A stretch of 9,560 bases of DNA, taken from NCBI GenBank assembly GCA_945903555.1, contig CAMDOJ010000061.1, positions 1 to 9,560 on the forward strand, written 5' to 3'. The stretch comes from Chthoniobacter flavus (GTDB lineage: Bacteria > Verrucomicrobiota > Verrucomicrobiia > Chthoniobacterales > Terrimicrobiaceae). This document shows, piece after piece, positions 1 through 7,693 of the stretch. Position 1 is the first letter of the stretch. Every line of letters begins with the position of its first letter. A model generated the notes under the pieces. That model was given only the letters and a program-made list of their open reading frames with translations. It did no database searches and was not told the DNA's origin. A program made the translations under genes and the position numbers.

Positions 1-68
1 CCTCGATCTGGGGGGGGATTCTTTGCCTGCTCCTCTTACTTTGGTGTTTTGCAGCTTCAGCCAAGGCT
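1..68 (+). other. Sec-type signal peptide coding segment (partial)
   Basis: Translation in the DUF362 frame from base 3 gives a run of hydrophobic residues with six Leu, then Ala-Ser-Ala-Lys-Ala directly before Glu-Asp. This is a classic AxA cleavage context. No lipobox Cys lies at the +1 position. The start codon and the positively charged n-region lie beyond the left edge, so Sec and Tat routing cannot be separated. Confidence 0.7.
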
Positions 69-1094
69 GAGGACCCTATCGCAAAATCACAGGTTTTCTA
101 CGCCACGGATACGAACTCCCTCACAAAAATGCGCGTTCCGAATCCCGTATTGATTCAACTCATGGTCGACAAGATCGTCATGGCCGCAACGGGAAAAGCC
201 GACCGCGCGAGCGCTTGGAGATCGCTAGTGAAACCGACCGATCGTGTCGGCATCAAAGTCTCCGCCGCTGGAGGCTCAGTCAGCGGAACTCACCCAGATG
301 TGGTGAATGCCATCGCCAGCGGCCTCATTGATGCTGGTGTTCCCGCCGCGAACATCATCGTATGGGATCGAAAACTGGAGGACCTACTCGCTGCGGGATT
401 CCGTCGCGAGAGCCGCCTGTATCAACTGCGCTGGGTGGATCCGGTGAGCGGATACGACCGCAAGTCTCAACTTACAGCTCCTGTTTTGGGACGATTGATC
501 TGGGGCGATAGCGGATTTGGAAATCGAACCGGCTCACGAATCGAAGACCGCCTTAGCTCGGGCGAACAGCTCAGCAGCAATAGCTATTTTGCCAAAGTCC
601 TCAGCAAAGATGTCACCAAAGTGATCAACGTCCCCTCACTCACCGACAGCTTTCTCACTGGGGTGCATGGAGCCTTGGCCAACATGACTCTGCCGAATCT
701 GGACAACTGGCGCCGCTTCACCCGCGAACCTGCCTTTGGCGACCCCTACCTTGCCGAAATCTATGCCGACGACATGATTCGAGGCAAAGTGGTGCTCACG
801 ATTTTGGATGGGCTTATCTTGCAATATGCGGGTGGTCCGTTTCCCAATCCGGGATTCAGCATCGCAAATCACACGCTCTACGCGAGCAAGGACCCTGTGG
901 CGATAGACGCCACCGCGGCACGCCTTCTCAATGAGAGTCGATCCCCCGCCAAACTCCCTACGGTGGAAAAAATGACCCTTTGGCTCGAAAGCGCCTCTGT
1001 CATTGGACTCGGAAAATACAAGGAATCCGACATTGATCTCGTCCCCATCGCCACTCGTCCGCCTCCGAATCTGAAGCCTGTTGCGAAGCCATGA
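1..1094 (+). CDS. Exported DUF362 family protein, 5' end outside the window
   Basis: The frame is open from base 3, so the gene starts upstream of the window. The first ATG inside it (129) is not the true start. Bases 3-68 encode a signal-peptide core rich in Leu (ILCLLLLLWCF) followed by AASAKA, a signal peptidase I type site with cleavage likely between 68 and 69. The n-region is missing. The mature part resembles DUF362: VGIKV near 246-260, a VVNAIASGLIDAGVP segment near 300-344, VWDR near 360-371, and the C-terminal KDPVAIDATAARLLN motif near 888-932, which is typical of the family. DUF362 proteins have no settled biochemical role; some carry ferredoxin domains, but no Cys clusters are seen here. 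The export signal places it outside the cytoplasm. The stop TGA (1092-1094) overlaps the helicase ATG (1091), which suggests one transcript and translational coupling. The family call is fairly firm; the function is unknown. Confidence 0.82.
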   Translation, partial: SIWGGILCLLLLLWCFAASAKAEDPIAKSQVFYATDTNSLTKMRVPNPVLIQLMVDKIVMAATGKADRASAWRSLVKPTDRVGIKVSAAGGSVSGTHPDVVNAIASGLIDAGVPAANIIVWDRKLEDLLAAGFRRESRLYQLRWVDPVSGYDRKSQLTAPVLGRLIWGDSGFGNRTGSRIEDRLSSGEQLSSNSYFAKVLSKDVTKVINVPSLTDSFLTGVHGALANMTLPNLDNWRRFTREPAFGDPYLAEIYADDMIRGKVVLTILDGLILQYAGGPFPNPGFSIANHTLYASKDPVAIDATAARLLNESRSPAKLPTVEKMTLWLESASVIGLGKYKESDIDLVPIATRPPPNLKPVAKP

Positions 1095-3445
1095 GATTTT
1101 CCGCTTTCGGTGCCGGACTCTCCGCTCTGCATGTCCCACTCGATCTTCCGGATCTCTGGCAACAAGAGGCCGTAGGTTATTTGAAAGACAGTTGGGATGT
1201 CGTCATCGATGCGCCGACTGGCGCGGGAAAAACCCGCATTTTTGAGTTGTTTGTAAAGTCCACCGAAGCTCAAAAACTCGGGCAAGCCGTTTACACCGTT
1301 CCCACTCGTGCCCTCGCCAATGACAAATGGAGTGAGTGGAAAAAGCTCGGCTGGAATGTCGGCATCGCCACTGGCGATGTGGCAGAAAATCTCGCTGCCC
1401 CGGTGGTGGTGGCGACGCTGGAGACACAGCGCGAGCGCATCCTCACTGGTCATGCTCCCGGTTTGCTTGTTCTCGACGAATACCAAATGATCTCCGATGC
1501 TAACCGGGGATTGAACTACGAGATGGCGATGGCCCTCCCTCCCCCATCGACTCGTCTCCTCCTTCTCAGCGGGAGCGTTCGCAATCCAGCAGAGATCGTC
1601 GAATGGTTGAAGCGACTCGGACGCCGCGTTCATCTCATCCAAGTCAAGGATCGCCCAGTCCCATTGGATGATTTTTCTATCGAAAACCTTCCACGCGTTC
1701 CGTCCCACATTCACGGATACTGGCCTCGGATCGCTGCTGGAGCGGTTCTAGCTGGACTGACTCCGCTCCTGATCTTTGCTCCACGCCGTCGGGAAGCCGA
1801 AAAAATGGCCCAACAAATCGCGGCGGCTCTCACGGTGGAATCCCCCCTCTCCATTCCGCAAAGCGAGCAAGCTCTACTCGGACGCGACCTCACCCGCCTC
1901 CTCCAGAAGCGAGTTGCCTACCACCACAGTGGCCTCCCTTACTCCGCTCGATCAAAGTGGATCGAACCCCTCGGCAAGGAGGGAAAACTGGATGTCATCG
2001 TCGCAACGACCGGCCTCGCTGCCGGGATCAATTTTTCCGTGAAAGCCGTGATGGTTTCATCCACGACCTATGGGGACGGACGTTTCCAACGCGAACTTCG
2101 TGCGGACGAATTGTTGCAAATGTTTGGTCGCGCTGGGCGCCGTGGCATCGATGAGGAAGGCTTTGTCCTTGTTGGTACTGATACCCCGAGACTGATGGAT
2201 GCCGCACCACGACAACTTCGGCGCGTGAATCAAATCGATTGGCCCACATTGTTGCGAGTGATGGAGGAAGCCGTCACAGCGAACGAATCTCCCATCGCGC
2301 GGGCGGTGCAACTCTGTGAACGTCTCTTCAGTCGGCAAAGCATTTCTCCCGTCCTTGAAGATTCCCTCAAGCAGAATGGAATAAACCAACGCTACGAACC
2401 CACGCGTGCAGAATACCTTGGTGCAGACAACGTCTGGCATCCCCAAAAGCTCGCACGCATAGCAACCAAGCCCTTGAGCGAATGCCTTACGCTACATCGG
2501 GAGCGCTGGATTCCTGCTTTAAAGTCTCCCGCTTCACTCGATTTCTTCCCTGCCGGCAGACCCTGCAAAATCGGAAAAGGCGGTCACTTTACTTATGGCA
2601 AAGAAGTCCCAGTCGCACGCGCGACGACCGGCGCGTGGCTGCCACTCCCGTGGATTCAAAAAAAGCTCGGCCTTGGCAAAAAAGAATCCTTCACCTTCCA
2701 AGCGCTCGAGCAAACCGTCATGCCGCTCCTTGCTCCCGAATGGACTCCAGCAAGGTTTCATCAACTTCAACAACACGGCAACAACCTCATGGCTCAACTC
2801 GCATTGGGCGACATCCCCACCACAGCCACGATCATGCCGGACGGCACCGCCTTGATCCACGCCCCGAAGCGCAGAGTCGATATTGCTGATATTGCTGATA
2901 CGCCATCCGAGTTTGATCCGCCCCGTGGTTCACCCGCATTTATTTGGAAGAAGCTTGGCTTGGTAGATGCGACAGGTGATCCGACCGCGCGTGGGCGGGT
3001 TTTTAGCCGCTTCCAAAATGGGGAAGGTCTTATGATTGCCGCTGCGCTCGAAGATCCCGCCTATCCTGTGGAAGATATCGTCAAGCACCTTGCCAATCTG
3101 CGTGGAGGCCCACGATTCACAGATTTTGCGGACGGGCCGAGCCTGCGACTCGCGACAAGTGCCCGAGAACTCTATGGGCATGTCGATTACGAGGGATACC
3201 TCGTCGCCGGATTGTGCCCCGGGTTTGGGGAAGGCACCTGCGAAGCCCTCGAGATTTACAACTCCGCTGGACTCAAAACGCTTCAGAAAGAAACGGAGTC
3301 AATCCGGCGGGGCGATCTGGAACGGGCAAACTTGGAGTGGAAAAGCCTTCTCCGCCATATCCTTCACGCTGCCAACCCCTCTGCGCCACGCTGGGCGGAA
3401 TTCCAATCCGCCGCCGCAATGCAACTTCATGGTATCCGAAGTTAA
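1091..3445 (+). CDS. Ski2-like DEAD/DEAH-box superfamily 2 helicase
   Basis: This 784-residue protein has the full superfamily 2 helicase motif set. Motif I is APTGAGKT (41-48, Walker A), motif Ia PTRALANDK (71-79), and TLETQ lies at 109-113. Motif II is DEYQ (129-132), motif III SGS (160-162), motif IV LIFAPRR (227-233), YHHSGL is at 277-282, motif V is ATTGLAAGINF (305-315), and motif VI is QMFGRAGRRG (343-352). The GRAGRRG form and the HHSGL segment point to the Ski2/Mtr4/Hel308 group, so ATP-driven unwinding of RNA or DNA is expected in the cytoplasm. Motif II ends in Gln where relatives usually have His, and motif III is SGS rather than SAT. The C-terminal half (about 380-784) was not recognised as a named domain; it contains a DIADIAD duplication. 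The start at 1091 fixes the ATGA overlap with the DUF362 gene and leaves motif I at a normal distance from the N-terminus. No clear Shine-Dalgarno site is seen. The substrate is unknown. Confidence 0.9.
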   Translation: MRFSAFGAGLSALHVPLDLPDLWQQEAVGYLKDSWDVVIDAPTGAGKTRIFELFVKSTEAQKLGQAVYTVPTRALANDKWSEWKKLGWNVGIATGDVAENLAAPVVVATLETQRERILTGHAPGLLVLDEYQMISDANRGLNYEMAMALPPPSTRLLLLSGSVRNPAEIVEWLKRLGRRVHLIQVKDRPVPLDDFSIENLPRVPSHIHGYWPRIAAGAVLAGLTPLLIFAPRRREAEKMAQQIAAALTVESPLSIPQSEQALLGRDLTRLLQKRVAYHHSGLPYSARSKWIEPLGKEGKLDVIVATTGLAAGINFSVKAVMVSSTTYGDGRFQRELRADELLQMFGRAGRRGIDEEGFVLVGTDTPRLMDAAPRQLRRVNQIDWPTLLRVMEEAVTANESPIARAVQLCERLFSRQSISPVLEDSLKQNGINQRYEPTRAEYLGADNVWHPQKLARIATKPLSECLTLHRERWIPALKSPASLDFFPAGRPCKIGKGGHFTYGKEVPVARATTGAWLPLPWIQKKLGLGKKESFTFQALEQTVMPLLAPEWTPARFHQLQQHGNNLMAQLALGDIPTTATIMPDGTALIHAPKRRVDIADIADTPSEFDPPRGSPAFIWKKLGLVDATGDPTARGRVFSRFQNGEGLMIAAALEDPAYPVEDIVKHLANLRGGPRFTDFADGPSLRLATSARELYGHVDYEGYLVAGLCPGFGEGTCEALEIYNSAGLKTLQKETESIRRGDLERANLEWKSLLRHILHAANPSAPRWAEFQSAAAMQLHGIRS
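2879..2896 (+). repeat. Two tandem copies of a 9-bp unit within the helicase gene
   Basis: The unit gatattgct occurs twice in tandem and is followed by gata. It encodes Asp-Ile-Ala twice and keeps the frame. It is a small in-frame duplication in the poorly recognised C-terminal half of the helicase, probably by slippage. Confidence 0.6.
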
Positions 3446-3452
3446 TCCCCTC

Positions 3453-3472
3453 ATTTGGGTGAACGTCCAAAT
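3453..3472 (+). other. Short hairpin just after the helicase stop codon
   Basis: ATTTGGGT and GTCCAAAT can pair around a GAAC loop: six Watson-Crick pairs plus two G-U wobbles. It lies 8 bases after the helicase TAA. There is no following T-run, so it is not a canonical intrinsic terminator. It may stabilise the transcript 3' end or be chance. Confidence 0.3.
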
Positions 3473-3498
3473 TCATGTCGATCCGGTGCGCTCGGCAT

Positions 3499-3526
3499 TT
3501 GACTTGAGTCGCTACTAATCTAGAAT
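3499..3526 (+). promoter_or_regulatory. Sigma70-type promoter for the phosphatase-glyA gene
   Basis: The -35 box TTGACT (3499-3504) and -10 box TAGAAT (3521-3526) each match the bacterial consensus at five of six positions, with a 16-bp spacer. The expected transcription start is near 3533, only about six bases before the ATG at 3539. The transcript would therefore be leaderless or nearly so. The -10 box contains the in-frame TAG that closes the frame upstream, so no earlier start codon is possible. Confidence 0.6.
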
Positions 3527-3538
3527 GTTTGCGAATCA

Positions 3539-5266
3539 ATGAGCCACCTGAAACGACCTCACGTTTTATTTGTTTGTACGGGGAATGTCTGTCGAAGCCC
3601 GATGGCGGAGGTTCTTTTTCGTCATTTAACTAAAAAAACGGGCAAAGACATCCGAATTGAGTCTGCTGGAATCAGCGCCGGACAAGGCCACCCAGCCAGC
3701 CGTGATGCTGTCGATGCGGTTGCTAGCGATGGTCTCGATCTTAGAAGATTTCGCAGCCAGAGCCTCTCGGAAAAACTCCTCAGCGAGGCGACCCATGTTT
3801 TTGTGATGACACAGGACCATGCGCGTCTGATTGATTTATTTTACCCTGAGTTTGTTCATAAAGTGAAGCTTCTGCGTTTCGAGGAAAATGGGATGCCCGA
3901 CGTCCCAGACCCCATCGGACAAGGCCGTAGCGTTTACAATGAATGCAAACGCACCATCCAAAAAGCTCTCCCATCCGTTTTAAAAATGATCAATAATCCA
4001 TCCATGACCACCATCACTGAAGACACACCCGTGCTACCTGACCTCGTTGAGACCGACCCCGAAATCGCATCCGCTATCAAGAAGGAATATCATCGTCAGT
4101 TTGAGCATATCGAGCTGATCGCGTCTGAGAATTTCACCAGCCGCGCGGTGATGGAAGCACAAGGATCGTGCCTCACTAATAAATACGCCGAAGGCTACCC
4201 CGGTCGCCGCTGGTATGGCGGTTGCGAATATGTGGACATCGTGGAAACCCTCGCCATCGAGCGGGCTAAGAAACTTTTTGGCGCCCAGCACGCCAACGTC
4301 CAAGCCCACAGCGGCAGCCAAGCCAATATGGCCGTCTATTTCAGCGTTCTCAAGGTAGGCGATAAAATCCTAACAATGGATCTTGCCCATGGCGGTCACC
4401 TCACCCACGGACACAAAGCCAACTTCTCCGGTAAACTCTACGAAGTCCACCACTACGGAGTGAGCCGCGAAACCGAGATGATCGACTACGATGCACTTGC
4501 TAAGCAAGCGGACGAGGTGAAACCAAAAATGATCACCGCTGGGGCATCGGCTTACTCGCGCACGATTGATTTCAAGCGCATGCGAGAGATTGCCGATTCT
4601 GTCGGCGCCTATCTCTTCGTGGACATGGCGCACATCTCGGGACTCGTCGCCGGAGGAGCCCATCCTTCCCCGATTCCGTTCGCCGACTTCGTAACGACCA
4701 CGACTCACAAAAGCCTTCGCGGCCCCCGCGCTGGCCTCATCTTGTGCCGCGAGGAATTCGCCAAGAAGATCGACGGACAAATGTTCCCAGGCGTTCAAGG
4801 CGGCCCGCTTATGCACGTCATTGCTGCCAAGGCGGTCTGCTTCCACGAAGCGCTTCTACCCGAATTCCGCGACTACTCGAGACAAGTCGTGAGTAATGCC
4901 AAAGCGATTGCCGCGCGTCTCTCCATGCTCGGACTCCGCATTGTTTCTGGCGGCACAGACAATCACGTTCTCCTAGTCGATCTCCGCTCAGCGGGCCTCA
5001 ACGGCGTGGATGCACAGAACACCCTCGATAAGGCCGCCATCACGGTGAACAAAAATGCGATCCCCTTCGATACCGAGCCGATCACTAAGACCGGCGGCAT
5101 CCGCATCGGCACTCCCGCCATGACGACTCGCGGACTGCGCGAAGATGACATGATGCAAGTTGCGGATTTCATCGACGCTGCCCTGAAAGCTCGCAACGAC
5201 GATGCCGCTCTGGCTCAGATTCGCAAGCAGGTAACCAGCTTCACCGCACGCTTTCCTCTGCCTTGA
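3539..5266 (+). CDS. glyA: Fusion of low-molecular-weight protein phosphatase and serine hydroxymethyltransferase
   Basis: This 575-residue frame joins two complete enzymes. Residues 1-152 are a low-molecular-weight phosphatase: P-loop CTGNVCRS (Cys13 nucleophile, Arg19), and DPIG (124-127) supplying the general-acid Asp124. Residues 156-575 (420 residues, the usual full GlyA length) are serine hydroxymethyltransferase. This PLP enzyme converts serine and tetrahydrofolate to glycine and methylene-tetrahydrofolate in the cytosol. Seen motifs are IELIASENF, NKYAEGYPGRRWYGG, VQAHSGSQAN, DMAHISGLVAG and TTTTHKSLRGPR, where Lys391 of the fusion should carry PLP. Almost no linker separates the parts, and Met156 (ATG 4004) could serve as a separate GlyA start, though no good ribosome site precedes it. 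In Bacillus a phosphatase gene (ywlE) lies close to glyA, so the pairing has precedent as neighbours. The P-loop Val17 occupies the position that is Thr in the arginine phosphatase YwlE and Ile in many tyrosine phosphatases, so the phosphatase substrate is uncertain. Confidence 0.93.
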   Translation: MSHLKRPHVLFVCTGNVCRSPMAEVLFRHLTKKTGKDIRIESAGISAGQGHPASRDAVDAVASDGLDLRRFRSQSLSEKLLSEATHVFVMTQDHARLIDLFYPEFVHKVKLLRFEENGMPDVPDPIGQGRSVYNECKRTIQKALPSVLKMINNPSMTTITEDTPVLPDLVETDPEIASAIKKEYHRQFEHIELIASENFTSRAVMEAQGSCLTNKYAEGYPGRRWYGGCEYVDIVETLAIERAKKLFGAQHANVQAHSGSQANMAVYFSVLKVGDKILTMDLAHGGHLTHGHKANFSGKLYEVHHYGVSRETEMIDYDALAKQADEVKPKMITAGASAYSRTIDFKRMREIADSVGAYLFVDMAHISGLVAGGAHPSPIPFADFVTTTTHKSLRGPRAGLILCREEFAKKIDGQMFPGVQGGPLMHVIAAKAVCFHEALLPEFRDYSRQVVSNAKAIAARLSMLGLRIVSGGTDNHVLLVDLRSAGLNGVDAQNTLDKAAITVNKNAIPFDTEPITKTGGIRIGTPAMTTRGLREDDMMQVADFIDAALKARNDDAALAQIRKQVTSFTARFPLP

Positions 5267-5289
5267 TCGGCTAGACTGAAGAATCACAG

Positions 5290-5323
5290 AAAAAAAGGCA
5301 GGTCTTCGGGCCTGCCTTTTTTT
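5290..5323. terminator. Bidirectional intrinsic terminator with UUCG tetraloop
   Basis: GGCAGGTC (5297-5304) pairs with GGCCTGCC (5309-5316), including one G-U pair, around the very stable TTCG loop closed by C-G. Seven A precede and seven T follow the stem, so the same hairpin can terminate on both strands. It sits between the converging ends of glyA (5266) and shikimate kinase (5332) and serves both. Confidence 0.93.
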
Positions 5324-5331
5324 ATTTCAAA

Positions 5332-5859
5332 TCAAGGCCGCTGCGCGTGGCAACGCATGGCTTGTTCGAGGACCTTCCTAGCAACAACGTCATGTTCGAT
5401 GTTGCTCGAGTCGAATCGAAAGTCCGCTAGGGCTTCGTAGATGGATTTTCTGCCTTCGAAGAGACGATCGAATGTTTCCCTAGGGTTGTCAGTCTGAAGT
5501 AAAGGGCGCCGAGAGCTACGCGAAGCCCGCTCAAAAAGAATATCCGGCTCCGCATCGAGCCAGACGATGACCCCCACTTTCTTCAATGCCTCCCGATTCT
5601 CTTGACGCAATATCGCTCCTCCGCCTGTGGAGAGAACGATACCGGCGACACCGACGAGGTCCTGCAACACACTCTGCTCAATATCGCGAAACCCCTCCTC
5701 GCCCAAATCCGCAAAAATCTCGGGAATGCTTCTATTTTGGGACTTCACGATGAGGTCATCGCTATCCACAAAGCGGTGACCAGTAAGCGCGGCCAAGCGC
5801 CGCCCAACGGTCGACTTCCCACATCCCATGAAGCCTATGAGTACAAAATTCGGTAACAT
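5332..5859 (-). CDS. aroK: Shikimate kinase
   Basis: This 175-residue protein is the normal length for shikimate kinase, which phosphorylates shikimate with ATP in the cytosolic chorismate pathway to aromatic amino acids. Visible motifs are Walker A GFMGCGKST (9-17), DSDD (32-35, with Asp34 for substrate/magnesium), FRDIE (57-61, with substrate-binding Arg58), STGGGA (77-82), the lid RRPLL (117-121), and Arg137 in the GRKSIY segment. All key residues are present. The ATG at 5859 puts Walker A close to the N-terminus, as expected. The gene lies 74 bp downstream of umuC on the same strand. It could be read from the umuDC transcript or from its own promoter in that gap; no strong promoter was identified. 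The aroK/aroL distinction is by convention only. Confidence 0.95.
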   Translation of the reverse strand: MLPNFVLIGFMGCGKSTVGRRLAALTGHRFVDSDDLIVKSQNRSIPEIFADLGEEGFRDIEQSVLQDLVGVAGIVLSTGGGAILRQENREALKKVGVIVWLDAEPDILFERASRSSRRPLLQTDNPRETFDRLFEGRKSIYEALADFRFDSSNIEHDVVARKVLEQAMRCHAQRP

Positions 5860-5933
5860 GTCGTGAGTATTTCCATATCCCCGAACGGGCGCGAATCATT
5901 TTCGTTTCGAACAAAGAACTCGACCTCCGAGTA

Positions 5934-7193
5934 TCACGCCTTTGCTACGGGAAGTTCGCTCCATCGAGTTGTGAATTTCCGAGAACGTCGGTTTTGGCGC
6001 ATCACCCAAGTATCGCGAGTTCCCATCGAGCCGTAGCGAACCGTATTGGCGCCGAGTTTGCGGTTGAGTTGATCCACGATGGCGGCGAGCGGAAGTCCCG
6101 CCGGCTTGGTCTCCCTCTCCTCAAAAAGCGAAAGTTGCACGCTACCCTCAGGCGATATCGAGGTCACAAAGAGTCCGGTTTTTTTATATTGGTATCCCAC
6201 TCGGTAGATCGAACGGAGGAGATCGAGTGCCGTCGCGATGAGGACGGACGTCTGATTCGTTGGTTGGAGAAGAGGCGTTTGTGCTCCAGCACTGTATTGG
6301 GGTTGCGTCGCGCTGAAGCAATTTGTCTCCACAAAAACACTCACATGCCCGGCCAGCAGTCGCCCGGCACGAAGCTTCTCTCCCACCCTCGCCGTATAGG
6401 TGGCGAGTGCCTCTTCCAACTCCTGAAGCGTCTCAACGGGATGTCCAAAGGATTTTGCCGAAGCGATGCCTTTTTTGTCAGAGGGGAGTTCCTCAAGAGC
6501 TAGGCAGGAAAGCCCTCCCAACTCGCGCGCGATCCGCTCTCCGATCACGCCAAGAGCCCTCCTCACATTAGCCATCTCCGCATATTTGAGATCCCTTGCG
6601 GTATGGATGCCCATGGGAGACAGACGCGTGGAGAGTCGACTGCCAATGCCCCAGACATCCGCGCACGGCACCGTAGCAAGAATGGCATCAGCGTCTGGAA
6701 CCCGAGTGAAATCGAGCACGCCCTGCCTTTCTGGAGCTTTTTTGGCGAGGCGGTTTGCGAGTTTTGCGAGTGTCTTTGTCGGAGCGATTCCGACAGAAAC
6801 AGGAATGCCCGTCCACTGGCGAACCCGCGCGCGGATTTCCCGCGCGAAGTCTTCCCCATGCGCGGCATCCATCGACAAGAACGCCTCGTCGATCGAGTAT
6901 ACCTCCATGGATGCCACGAACGGACGCATCGCCGCCATCACTCTCGCCGACATATCGCCGTAGAGCGCATAGTTTGAACTCAAAACGGCGACCCGATGCT
7001 GGCGAAAGAAGGCTTCATTTTTAAATGCAGGCGTCCCCATTTTGATACCGAGTTGCTTCGCCTCCTCACTCCGTGCGATCACACATCCGTCGTTGTTGCT
7101 GAGTATGACGAGCGGACGACCGATCAGGCTGGGATTGAATACCCGTTCGCAGGAGGCGTAGAAATTATTACAATCAACGAGCGCGAAGTTCAT
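5934..7193 (-). CDS. umuC: Translesion DNA polymerase V catalytic subunit UmuC
   Basis: This 419-residue Y-family polymerase matches the usual UmuC length. It copies past DNA lesions in complex with processed UmuD. Seen residues are VDCNNFYASCE (6-16) with metal-binding Asp7 and the likely steric-gate Tyr12, YSIDEAF (99-105) with catalytic Asp102 and Glu103, SVGIAPTKTLAKLAN (133-147), and a helix-hairpin-helix region around WGIG (181-184). The little-finger domain follows. QLSLF at 353-357 fits a sliding-clamp binding motif at the place seen in E. coli UmuC. The ATG (7191-7193) overlaps the umuD stop TGA (7190-7192), so translation is likely coupled. No frameshift or missing catalytic residue was seen. 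Dedicated UmuC is preferred over DinB (Pol IV) because of the adjacent umuD and the overall sequence. Confidence 0.96.
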   Translation of the reverse strand: MNFALVDCNNFYASCERVFNPSLIGRPLVILSNNDGCVIARSEEAKQLGIKMGTPAFKNEAFFRQHRVAVLSSNYALYGDMSARVMAAMRPFVASMEVYSIDEAFLSMDAAHGEDFAREIRARVRQWTGIPVSVGIAPTKTLAKLANRLAKKAPERQGVLDFTRVPDADAILATVPCADVWGIGSRLSTRLSPMGIHTARDLKYAEMANVRRALGVIGERIARELGGLSCLALEELPSDKKGIASAKSFGHPVETLQELEEALATYTARVGEKLRAGRLLAGHVSVFVETNCFSATQPQYSAGAQTPLLQPTNQTSVLIATALDLLRSIYRVGYQYKKTGLFVTSISPEGSVQLSLFEERETKPAGLPLAAIVDQLNRKLGANTVRYGSMGTRDTWVMRQNRRSRKFTTRWSELPVAKA

Positions 7194-7618
7194 CGGGGTT
7201 GGTGGATCACATAGGTGACGATTCCCCAGATCACCAGTTCCTGGTTTTCGCTGATTTCGATGGGAGCGAATGCCGCGTTCTCGGCTTCAAGAAAGACACG
7301 TCCGTCCCGTTGGCGGAGACGCTTCACGGTGAAGTCACCGTCCAGCATCGCCACCACGATCTGGCTATCCTTGGGAGTCAACGAGCGATCCACCACAAGG
7401 ATGTCGCCGCTCAAAATCCCCGCATCGCGCATCGAGTCGCCCTCTACTTTCACAAAAAAAGTCGCCACGGGATTGCGAACGAGGTGCTCATTCAAATCGA
7501 GCGATTTTTCCATGTGATCGTCGGCTGGTGAGGGAAAGCCAGCTTGAACTTTGGCCGAAACGAGCGGAATACGCAGACTCAGACGTACTTCGAATGGAAT
7601 AGGCTCGCAGATGATCAT
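7190..7618 (-). CDS. umuD: UmuD, self-cleaving accessory subunit of DNA polymerase V
   Basis: This protein belongs to the LexA/UmuD S24 peptidase family. RecA filaments trigger self-cleavage, and the product activates UmuC. With GTG 7624 as residue 1, the cleavage site is Ala28-Gly29 within VQAGFPSPADDH, the catalytic Ser64 is in VEGDSMRDAG, and the general base Lys101 is in FTVKRL. Their spacing matches E. coli UmuD (Ser60, Lys97). No DNA-binding domain precedes the cleavage site, so it is UmuD rather than LexA. I prefer the ATG at 7618 (142 residues) because AGAG lies five bases upstream; GTG at 7624 is the alternative and adds two residues. It overlaps umuC by ATGA. SOS control is expected from the family, but no convincing LexA box was found in the 161 bp upstream. 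Confidence 0.94.
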   Translation of the reverse strand: MIICEPIPFEVRLSLRIPLVSAKVQAGFPSPADDHMEKSLDLNEHLVRNPVATFFVKVEGDSMRDAGILSGDILVVDRSLTPKDSQIVVAMLDGDFTVKRLRQRDGRVFLEAENAAFAPIEISENQELVIWGIVTYVIHQPR

Positions 7619-7693
7619 GATCACTCTATTGGAACTTCTGCCGCAGGGAAGTCAACACTCGCGACGAAGATGGTCACACTCCACTTGCCAACC

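Noticed and set aside
878..1714. 278-residue minus-strand open frame across the DUF362-helicase junction
   Set aside because: It lies antisense to two well-supported genes with clear family motifs and shows no recognisable domain itself.
5880..5889. CCCGAACGGG as a terminator for umuC
   Set aside because: The stem is only three to four base pairs with a tiny loop and no T-run on the minus strand, so it is too weak to call.
5900..5913. Possible LexA half-site GAACA in the umuC-aroK gap
   Set aside because: The partner half-site at the required spacing does not match, and the position is downstream of umuC rather than upstream of umuD.
7625..7665. TTGACT on the minus strand upstream of umuD as a -35 box
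   Set aside because: No -10-like hexamer lies at the right spacing; the candidates CCAATA and CAATAG match poorly and would abut the start codon.
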